This document shows, piece by piece, positions 34,051-41,485 of a DNA stretch of 64,000 bases. The first letter of the stretch is position 1; every line of letters starts with the position of its first letter. The position numbers and the translations under genes were made by a program. Under the pieces are notes generated by a model. It did not search any database and was not told the origin of the DNA. It saw only the letters and a list, made by a program, of their open reading frames with translations. This DNA is from an uncultured Clostridia bacterium (GTDB lineage Bacteria; Bacillota; Clostridia; Oscillospirales; Oscillospiraceae): positions 62,001 to 126,000 of the forward strand of contig CAKNZJ010000122.1 of NCBI GenBank assembly GCA_932222125.1, in the 5' to 3' direction.

Positions 34051-34875
34051 TTACAGCCTGCTCAGGCAGCCCAAAACTAGCTCGGAAAATTTGTCCCGGG
34101 CAGAGGCGGCCGCCTCCAGCACCTCCTCCTCAGACAGCGGGTGCTCCTGAAGTCCCGCCGCCATATTGGAAAGGAGGGTGAACCCCAGCACCTCCATGCC
34201 GCAGTGGGCCGCCACCACCACCTCCGGTGCGGTGGACATGCCCACGGCATCCCCACCCAGCAGCTGAGCAGCACGCACCTCGGCAGGCGTCTCGTACTGT
34301 GGGCCGTAGCAATAAAAGTACACACCCTCCCGCAGCAAGGTCCCCTGCTCTGCAGCCACATCCCTGGCCACCTGCTGAAGCCGAGGGGTATACAGGTGAG
34401 AGGCATCGGGGAAACGAGGGCCGAATTGGCATAAATTCTCTCCTCGGAGCGGAGATGGGGAAAACAGCTTGATCTGATCGGTAATCAACATCAGATCTCC
34501 TGCCATCCACTCCCTTCGGGCACAACCGGCCGCATTTGTGACAACCAGGGTGTCACAACCCAGCAGACGCAGCACCCGCACCCCATAGGACACCTCGTCG
34601 TAGGAGTAGCCCTCATAATGGTGCATCCGCCCCTGCATGACAGCCACCGGCTGCCCCTCCAGCGTCCCAAACACCAGCTGCCCCTTGTGTCCAGGGGCGG
34701 TAGACGCTTTAAAGTGCGGTATCTCGTTGTAAGAAATGGCGACGGCATCCTGTACCATATCTCCTAAAAAGCCCAGCCCAGAGCCAAGCACCATGGCCAC
34801 CTTGGGAATAAAGGAACCGATCTTTTCCCGGATATAAGCACTGCTCTGCTGATACTGCTTATACGAAAATGTCAT
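34051..34875 (-). CDS. punA: Purine nucleoside phosphorylase (trimeric, type I)
   Basis: Phosphorolysis of inosine or guanosine to base and ribose 1-phosphate. The 274-residue protein has the phosphate site VLGSGLGFLG, MQGRMHHYEGYS, TNAAGC, the purine-site glutamate in YCYGPQYETPAEVRA, and the MSTAPEVVVAAHCGMEVLG block. I chose ATG 34875 because AGGGAGGG lies 8 bases upstream; an in-frame extension upstream lacks such a site. It is the first gene of the pair with the deaminase. Confidence 0.94.
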   Translation of the reverse strand: MTFSYKQYQQSSAYIREKIGSFIPKVAMVLGSGLGFLGDMVQDAVAISYNEIPHFKASTAPGHKGQLVFGTLEGQPVAVMQGRMHHYEGYSYDEVSYGVRVLRLLGCDTLVVTNAAGCARREWMAGDLMLITDQIKLFSPSPLRGENLCQFGPRFPDASHLYTPRLQQVARDVAAEQGTLLREGVYFYCYGPQYETPAEVRAAQLLGGDAVGMSTAPEVVVAAHCGMEVLGFTLLSNMAAGLQEHPLSEEEVLEAAASARDKFSELVLGCLSRL

Positions 34876-35022
34876 CGTCAAACCCTCCCTAATCTCTATC
34901 GCCATATAAAACCACGTTAAGTTTACACCCCTTCCGCATAAAAAGCAATGACTTCTGCGGGAATCATGCAAAAATTGGAGACAGCCTATGGCGGAATGGT
35001 TGTGAACAAAGTTGGTTAATAG

Positions 35023-35051
35023 TAGACATTTACAAATCAATTTGGTATAAT
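35023..35051 (+). promoter_or_regulatory. promoter of recJ-relA
   Basis: TAGACA (35023-35028) and consensus TATAAT (35046-35051) are spaced 17 bp apart, giving a leader of about 100 bases. The 34876-35022 stretch holds no gene. Confidence 0.75.
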
Positions 35052-35158
35052 ATTCGCACATGTCTTTCTATTGAGTGGGTGGACAGAGTCCATTGCCCCC
35101 TGGAATAGAAGTGAGACGGCGGACAGAAAAAAGGGGTCCTTGTTTTGAGATGTCAAGT

Positions 35159-37228
35159 ATGAAATATCAACAGTGGAAACTGCGGGAACCCGGCTCCATG
35201 GGGTCTCAGCGACAGCTGGAGCGTACAGGCATACCCCCACTGTGCGCCGCCGTATTGTGCGCCCGGGGTCTGCCACAGCCGGAGTCGGCCCAACATTTTC
35301 TGGCCCACGGACTGGACCGGTTTCACGACCCATTCCTGCTTCTGGATATGGATCGGGCAGTGTCCCGCATCCGCCGGGCATTGGACTGCGGCGAGACCAT
35401 TGCCGTCTACGGTGACTACGATGTGGACGGTATTACCTCCGCCTGCCTGCTCACCGAGTTTCTGACCCGCCAAGGAGGACAGGTGGTCAGCTATATTCCA
35501 GATCGAACCGAGGACGGCTATGGCCTGAATGCCGCCGCCATCACCCTGCTCAAGGAGCGGGGTGTATCCCTTATCGTCACTGTGGACTGCGGCATCACTG
35601 CCACCGCCGAGGTGGAGCATGCTCACTCTCTAGGGGTAGATGTAGTGATTACCGACCACCATCAATGTAAAGGCAACCTGCCCCGAGCCAAAGCCGTGGT
35701 CAACCCCCGGCGGCCAGATTGTGCCTACCCCTTTCCCGAGCTGGCCGGCGTTGGCGTGACCTTAAAGCTGGCCCTGGCCCTCACACCGCCAGATCGGCGG
35801 GAACAGGTGTTCTTTCAGTACGGGGAACTGGCCGCTATCGGCACTGTGTCCGATGTGATGACCCTCACCGATGAAAACCGCTCCCTGGTAAGCCAGGGAT
35901 TGGAACTATTGGCCCGCACCAGGCGGCCTGGTCTGCGTGCCCTCCTTCAGGAAGCAGGCTGTGCGGGGGACGCCATTCCCACTACCGTTACCGTGGGATA
36001 TCACATCGCCCCCCGCATCAACGCCGCCGGCCGGATGGGAAAAGCCAGTCTGGCTCTGGAGATGCTGCTCACCCTGGACCCTGTGGAGGGAGGACGGCTG
36101 GCACAGGAGCTGTGCCAGCTAAATCGGGAACGGCAGTCTATCGAGCTGGACATCTTTCAATTCTGTGATAGCCTGCTTGAGCGCACCCCCCAACTGGCCT
36201 CCCCTGCCATCGTGTTGGCCGGAGAGGGCTGGCACCAAGGGGTTGTAGGTATTGTGGCCTCCCGATTGGCGGAAAAGTATGCCTGTCCCACCTTTATGAT
36301 CTGTTTGGAGAATGGGCGGGGCAAGGGCTCCTGCCGCTCCTACGGCGGTTTTAATCTGTTCGCCGCCCTCAGTCAATGCGCATCCCTTTTAGAGGGATAC
36401 GGCGGCCATGAACTAGCCGCCGGTTTCAGCATAAAGGAGGAACACATCCCCGCTTTCCGAGAGGCCATGGGCCGTTTGGTGTCCCAGCACACTGGGGGGC
36501 AACCCATGGCCACCAACATTAATGTGGATCTGGAAATCAACCACTGCGCTCTGCTCACCTGCTGTCAGGTGGAAGGATTGTCCCTATTGGAGCCCTTTGG
36601 CCCCGGCAACCCCAAGCCTATATTTTTATTGCGCTCGGCCACAGTGGTGTCTTTCTGTGACGTGGGCGGGGGCAGGCACTTGAAAATGAAGGTGCGTCGG
36701 GATGGAGTCGTCCTGGATGCCATCTTTTTCTCCGCCAACGCCCAGACCTGCGGCATCTTCTCTGGAGCCCGACTGGACCTAGTCTTTACTTTGCAAATCA
36801 GTGAATTTCGGGGGGAGCGCTCCGTCCAACTCCAGTTGTGTGACCTGCGGCCTGCCCCTGCTCGGGCCCAGCTGGAGCAAGCGCTGTTTCAGCGGCTGCT
36901 TCAAGGAGATCGTCTCTCCCGGTGGGAGGCCGGCCAGCTTCTGCCCAAGCGGCAGGACTTTGCCCGGCTGTGGCGCTTTTTGGAACAGGCTTGCGCCACC
37001 GGTCAGGTCCATGCCGGCCCCTCCCTGCTCAAGCAAGCGGCAAAAAGTATCTGTGGATATCATGCCTATGGCCGTACTCTGGTATGCCTCCACGTGATGG
37101 GTGATCAGGGCCTCATCCATTCGGAGCATCAGCAGCAAGGCGATGTGATCTATCTATGCCGCCCAGAGCACAAGGTCGATTTAGAACAAGCTCAACTGAT
37201 GCGGCAGCTTCGAGCTTTTTTGGAATAA
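35159..37228 (+). CDS. recJ: Single-stranded-DNA-specific exonuclease RecJ
   Basis: A 5'-3' ssDNA exonuclease for recombination and mismatch/base-excision repair. DHH motifs: YGDYDVDGITSA, VTVDCGITA, TDHHQCKG, and the DHHA1-type region GEGWHQGVVGIVASRL with GYGGHELAAGF. An OB-like domain and a C-terminal extension bring it to 689 residues. MKYQQWKL at 35159 resembles normal RecJ starts; ATG 35150 is equally possible, since neither has a strong Shine-Dalgarno sequence. relA/spoT follows 15 bp later. Confidence 0.94.
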   Translation: MKYQQWKLREPGSMGSQRQLERTGIPPLCAAVLCARGLPQPESAQHFLAHGLDRFHDPFLLLDMDRAVSRIRRALDCGETIAVYGDYDVDGITSACLLTEFLTRQGGQVVSYIPDRTEDGYGLNAAAITLLKERGVSLIVTVDCGITATAEVEHAHSLGVDVVITDHHQCKGNLPRAKAVVNPRRPDCAYPFPELAGVGVTLKLALALTPPDRREQVFFQYGELAAIGTVSDVMTLTDENRSLVSQGLELLARTRRPGLRALLQEAGCAGDAIPTTVTVGYHIAPRINAAGRMGKASLALEMLLTLDPVEGGRLAQELCQLNRERQSIELDIFQFCDSLLERTPQLASPAIVLAGEGWHQGVVGIVASRLAEKYACPTFMICLENGRGKGSCRSYGGFNLFAALSQCASLLEGYGGHELAAGFSIKEEHIPAFREAMGRLVSQHTGGQPMATNINVDLEINHCALLTCCQVEGLSLLEPFGPGNPKPIFLLRSATVVSFCDVGGGRHLKMKVRRDGVVLDAIFFSANAQTCGIFSGARLDLVFTLQISEFRGERSVQLQLCDLRPAPARAQLEQALFQRLLQGDRLSRWEAGQLLPKRQDFARLWRFLEQACATGQVHAGPSLLKQAAKSICGYHAYGRTLVCLHVMGDQGLIHSEHQQQGDVIYLCRPEHKVDLEQAQLMRQLRAFLE

Positions 37229-37243
37229 GCGAGAGGTGTTTTT

Positions 37244-39475
37244 ATGGATATAGCTCACCAATCCTATGAGCAATTAGAACAGCATATTCTGGCTACCTCC
37301 CCCGAGGCGGACACAGCCCGGGTCCGCTTTGCCTTTGAGTATGCCAACGAGCACCATGGGCATCAGCTTCGCAAAAGTGGGGATCCCTATATCATCCATC
37401 CCATCGCAGTGGCGGAACTTATCAATGAGCTTGGCCTGGATCTTGACTCTATTGTGGCCGCTCTGCTCCACGACTGCATTGAGGATACCAATTCCACCCA
37501 TGATGAGATCGCAAGACTGTTCGGTCTTGAGGTGGCCAATCTGGTGGATGGCGTGACCAAGCTAACCCGCATTCAATACACCTCTAAGGAGGATGCGCAG
37601 ATGGAAAATCTGCGCAAAATGTTCATGGCCATGGCCACCGATGTGCGGGTCATCCTCATCAAGCTATGCGACCGGCTCCACAATATGCGCACCCTCCAGT
37701 ACCAGTCCACCCCCAAGCAGAAGGAAAAAGCCCTGGAGACCATGGAAATCTATGCGCCCATCGCTCACCGCCTAGGTATGCAGAAGATCAAATGGGAGCT
37801 GGAAGATCTGTCCCTGCGCTTTCTGGATCCAGTGGCCTATGATGAGATGGAGCAGGAACTGGCTCAAGTCACCTCCGCCAACGCCCAATTCCTGTCCAAT
37901 ATGCAGCAGAAAATTGAAGCGCGTCTGGCCGAGGAGGGTATGCAGTGCAAGGTATATGGCCGAGTGAAGCATATCTACTCCATCTACCGCAAGATGTATG
38001 CCCAGAACAAAACGCTAAAAGAAATATTCGACTTGTATGCCTTTCGCGTGATTGTGGACGATATCCCAAACTGCTACAATGTGTTGGGCTGCATCCACGA
38101 TATGTTCAACCCGGTGCTGGGTCGGTTCAAAGACTATATTGGCACTCCTAAGCCAAACGGTTATCAGTCCCTGCACACCACCGTCATTGGCCGGGAGGGC
38201 ATCCCCTTTGAAGTGCAAATCCGCACCTGGGCCATGCACCAGACCGCCGAATACGGTGTGGCCGCCCACTGGAAATACAAACAGGGTATAGCCAATCAGC
38301 GTTTGGGCTCAGAGCATGAATTTGAGTGGGTGCGCAAGCTGCTGGAAAGCCAGCAGGACACTGACCCGGACGAATTTGTCCATACCCTTCGGGTGGATAT
38401 GTTTGCCGACGAGGTCTTTGTCTTCACCCCCAATGGCGACGTGAAAAGCCTACCCGCCGGCGCCACCCCCATCGACTTCGCCTACTCCATCCACTCCGCC
38501 GTGGGCAACGCTATGACGGGCGCCCGGGTGAACGGCCGCCTGGTCACCTTTGACTCTCAGTTAAAAAACGGCGATATTGTGGAGATCACCACCTCTAAAT
38601 CCGCCAAGGGTCCCAGCCGGGACTGGATGAAGATATGCAAATCTAATGAAGCCCGCAATAAGATCCGACAATGGTTTAAAAAAGAGCGCCGGGAGGAGAA
38701 CATTGCCACCGGCCGGACCTCCTTTGAGGCTGAATTGAAGCACGCCGGCCTCACCCTGGCCGCCATTACCGCCTCCCCTGACGTCTTGGACAGCCTGCTT
38801 AAGCGAATGCGCTTTGGCGCACTGGATGAACTATACGCCGCTATCGGCTATGGCGGTATGTCCGCCCAAAAAGCTGCTGGCCGCATAAAAGAGGAACTGA
38901 CCCGCCTGGGCCGGCTGGAGCGGCAAAAGGAGGAATTAGAGACCTTGCAGTCCTCCTCCAGAGAAGCCATCTTCCCCGCCTCCTCAAAGGCCGCCCCCAT
39001 CCCCAAACCCCGCCATGGAGAGAGCGGCATTATTGTGGAAGGACTGGACAATTGCATGGTGAAGTTCGCCAAATGCTGCACCCCCGTTCCCGGCGACCCA
39101 GTGGTAGGCTTTATTACCAGGGGCTACGGCGTGTCCATTCACAGGCAGGACTGCCCCAATGCCCACCCTGCCCGACGCAAGCCTGAGGAGGAGGGCCGTT
39201 GGGTCAACGTAACCTGGGCCAGCACTGGTGCGGCGGTCTATCACACCTGTCTAGACATCTCTGCCAAGGATCGGGATGGTCTGGCCCTGGACATTGCCAT
39301 GGTGCTGTCCGCCCAAAAGGTAAAGGTCAACAACCTGTCCGCTCGCAGCCAGCCCGACGGCTATGCCGTTGTCCTGTTGGAGCTGTCCGTCAAAGACAAT
39401 GGGGAGTTGTCCAGTGTAATCAACAAGCTATCCCAGATCCCTGGCGTGTTCCTGATCCGCCGCGTGGCGGCATAA
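37244..39475 (+). CDS. relA: Bifunctional (p)ppGpp synthetase/hydrolase (RelA/SpoT)
   Basis: The stringent-response enzyme, 743 residues. The N-terminal HD hydrolase domain is intact (HDCIEDT near residue 76, RLHNMRTL). The synthetase domain has YRKMYAQNK, DLYAFRVIVD and KPNGYQSLHTTV. The TGS domain (about 385-445, VFTPNGDVKSLPAGATPIDF), a zinc/helical region (CCTPVPGDPVVG) and a C-terminal ACT domain complete it. Both activities should be functional. The GAGAGG site before ATG 37244 and the 15-bp gap suggest co-transcription with recJ. Confidence 0.97.
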   Translation: MDIAHQSYEQLEQHILATSPEADTARVRFAFEYANEHHGHQLRKSGDPYIIHPIAVAELINELGLDLDSIVAALLHDCIEDTNSTHDEIARLFGLEVANLVDGVTKLTRIQYTSKEDAQMENLRKMFMAMATDVRVILIKLCDRLHNMRTLQYQSTPKQKEKALETMEIYAPIAHRLGMQKIKWELEDLSLRFLDPVAYDEMEQELAQVTSANAQFLSNMQQKIEARLAEEGMQCKVYGRVKHIYSIYRKMYAQNKTLKEIFDLYAFRVIVDDIPNCYNVLGCIHDMFNPVLGRFKDYIGTPKPNGYQSLHTTVIGREGIPFEVQIRTWAMHQTAEYGVAAHWKYKQGIANQRLGSEHEFEWVRKLLESQQDTDPDEFVHTLRVDMFADEVFVFTPNGDVKSLPAGATPIDFAYSIHSAVGNAMTGARVNGRLVTFDSQLKNGDIVEITTSKSAKGPSRDWMKICKSNEARNKIRQWFKKERREENIATGRTSFEAELKHAGLTLAAITASPDVLDSLLKRMRFGALDELYAAIGYGGMSAQKAAGRIKEELTRLGRLERQKEELETLQSSSREAIFPASSKAAPIPKPRHGESGIIVEGLDNCMVKFAKCCTPVPGDPVVGFITRGYGVSIHRQDCPNAHPARRKPEEEGRWVNVTWASTGAAVYHTCLDISAKDRDGLALDIAMVLSAQKVKVNNLSARSQPDGYAVVLLELSVKDNGELSSVINKLSQIPGVFLIRRVAA

Positions 39476-39529
39476 TTCCACACCGCGGCAGCATGCTTGA
39501 CACCCCTTTTTCAAAGGAGCCTGATCACT

Positions 39530-40750
39530 ATGTCCACCCCTCCCTTTCAGCCCCTGCTCTTTGGCGGTGATATCAACGTATACAGCGTCGCCCGGGCCTT
39601 TCATGAGGCTTACGGCGTGAAAAGCATTGCCTTTGGCAAGTTCACCTGCTTCCCCTGTGCCTATAGCTCCATCATCGACTACCGCCCCTGCCCCGAAAAT
39701 GAGGATGAGACCACCTTTCTCAACAATGTCAAAGCGGTGGCGGCAGAGTGTGCCAGCCAAACCGTACTGGTCATCGGCTGCGGCGACAGCTATGTGAAGA
39801 TGGCCGCCCACCTGAAGGGACAATTCCCCCCCAACGTAACGTGCAACTATATCAGTGGCGAGATGCTCGACCGACTCACCGATAAGGAGCAATTTTACGC
39901 GCTATGCGATCAATATCACATCGACCACCCCGCCACCTTTGTATACGATGGCGCTATGGGACACGATTTTTCCCTGCCCTGGGGGGCGCCGTATATCGCC
40001 AAGCCTGCGGATGGTGTCTCCTATTGGGCCACCGGCCATCGGGAGCTGAAAAAGGTATACCTGTGTCAAAACTGGGGTCAGTTGCTGGCAGCCCTGGATG
40101 AAGTGTACGCCGCCGGCTATCGGGGTAAAATGATTCTCCAGGAGTTTATCCCTGGGGACGACACTTATATGCGGGTGCTTACCAACTATTCTGACCAGCA
40201 CGGCAAAGTAAAGCTCATGTGCCTGGGCCATGTACTATTGGAGGAGCACTCTCCCCATGGCATCGGCAACCACGCCGTCATCATCACCGAATATGATCAA
40301 AAGCTATGCGACAGTCTGCGCCAGATGCTGGAGGATCTTGGCTATGTGGGCTTCTCCAACTTTGACATCAAGCTTGACCGGCGGGACGGCAAATATAAGG
40401 TCTTTGAGATCAACTGCCGCCAGGGAAGGAGCAACTACTATGTCACCGGAGCCGGGCAAAACATCGCCACCTATCTGGTGGGCGATTTGCTGGAGGGCAG
40501 AGAGCTGCCCCTTACGATCACTAAAAATCAGACCCTGTGGCGGATGATTCCTCAATTTGTGGCCTACCGGTTCATCCCCCGCAGCTACCACCGCCAGATG
40601 AAAGCACTGACCCGTGCAGGGGCGGACCGGCATCCAATGGAGTACCGGCCGGATTACACGCCCAGCCGACTATGGCGAATCTGGAAAAATCACATCGGAA
40701 ATTTCGTCCGTTTTCGCAAATACTGCAAGAAACCGGGTGATGAGCAATGA
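39530..40750 (+). CDS. ATP-grasp carboxylate-amine ligase, D-aspartate-ligase-like
   Basis: A 406-residue ATP-grasp enzyme. The N-terminal block PLLFGGDINVYSVARAFHEA resembles, from memory, the enterococcal and lactococcal ligases that attach D-aspartate to the stem-peptide lysine. The ATP-grasp core has YIAKPADGVSY, KMILQEFIPGDD and FEINCRQGRSNYY (metal ligands Glu and Asn). AAAGGAG lies 9 bases before ATG 39530. Its TGA overlaps the ATG of the racemase gene (ATGA), so ligase and racemase are coupled. The acceptor is unknown. Expected reaction: a D-acidic amino acid activated with ATP and joined to an amine. Confidence 0.85.
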   Translation: MSTPPFQPLLFGGDINVYSVARAFHEAYGVKSIAFGKFTCFPCAYSSIIDYRPCPENEDETTFLNNVKAVAAECASQTVLVIGCGDSYVKMAAHLKGQFPPNVTCNYISGEMLDRLTDKEQFYALCDQYHIDHPATFVYDGAMGHDFSLPWGAPYIAKPADGVSYWATGHRELKKVYLCQNWGQLLAALDEVYAAGYRGKMILQEFIPGDDTYMRVLTNYSDQHGKVKLMCLGHVLLEEHSPHGIGNHAVIITEYDQKLCDSLRQMLEDLGYVGFSNFDIKLDRRDGKYKVFEINCRQGRSNYYVTGAGQNIATYLVGDLLEGRELPLTITKNQTLWRMIPQFVAYRFIPRSYHRQMKALTRAGADRHPMEYRPDYTPSRLWRIWKNHIGNFVRFRKYCKKPGDEQ

Positions 40751-41454
40751 ATGGGCGAACCAAGCTAGGTATCCTGGGTGGCATGGGACCCCAGGCCACT
40801 CAGGTCTTTTACCAATTTGTGTTAGATTCCACTGACGCGGTTCGGGACCAGGAACATCTTCCCACCATCATCCTATCCGACACCCAGATCCCAGACCGCA
40901 CCTCAGCCATTCTATCCGGACAAACAGAGGCACTGTACCAGCAGCTTCTATCTAGTGCCAAACTGCTCGAGCACTGCGGCTGCACCGCCATCACCATCCC
41001 ATGTAACACCTCTCATTACTTTGTGGACAGACTTCAAGAAGAGGTTGGGATACCTATTCTCCACATGATTCGCTTGGCGGCAGGGGTGCTGGCCCGTCAA
41101 GGAAAACACCGGCCGGCCATCCTGGCCACTGATGGCACCATCCAGACCGGGCTATATACCCGGGAGTGCGGAGCACTAGGCATGGAAGCAGTTTGTCCTG
41201 ATCCTGCCTCACAAAAGCTTATCATGTCTATTATCTATGATGAAATCAAGCAGGGGGAAGCAGGAAGCCGAGAAAAGTTTGCCCACGTTGACAGGGCCAT
41301 CCGGGAAGCAGGATGTGACTGCGCCATCCTGGGCTGCACTGAATTGTCTGTTTTTTCTACCCACCATCCACTTCCTCCCTTCTATTTGGACGCCATGGCA
41401 GTGCTGGCTGCCCAGGCGGTGACCGCCTGCGGCTATCCCCTGCGCACCATTTGA
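40747..41454 (+). CDS. Aspartate/glutamate racemase family protein
   Basis: A cofactor-independent two-cysteine racemase, 235 residues. Catalytic Cys86 is in IPCNTSHYF and Cys197 in ILGCTELSVF; LGILGGMGPQAT is the N-terminal signature of aspartate racemases, distinct from MurI. It likely supplies D-Asp (or D-Glu) to the coupled upstream ATP-grasp ligase and the downstream Mur-ligase fusion. The start overlaps the ligase stop by 4 bp; 31 bp separate it from the next gene. Confidence 0.92.
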   Translation: MNGRTKLGILGGMGPQATQVFYQFVLDSTDAVRDQEHLPTIILSDTQIPDRTSAILSGQTEALYQQLLSSAKLLEHCGCTAITIPCNTSHYFVDRLQEEVGIPILHMIRLAAGVLARQGKHRPAILATDGTIQTGLYTRECGALGMEAVCPDPASQKLIMSIIYDEIKQGEAGSREKFAHVDRAIREAGCDCAILGCTELSVFSTHHPLPPFYLDAMAVLAAQAVTACGYPLRTI

Positions 41455-41485
41455 CCTGTTTACCCACGAATTTGGAGGTCCCCTT

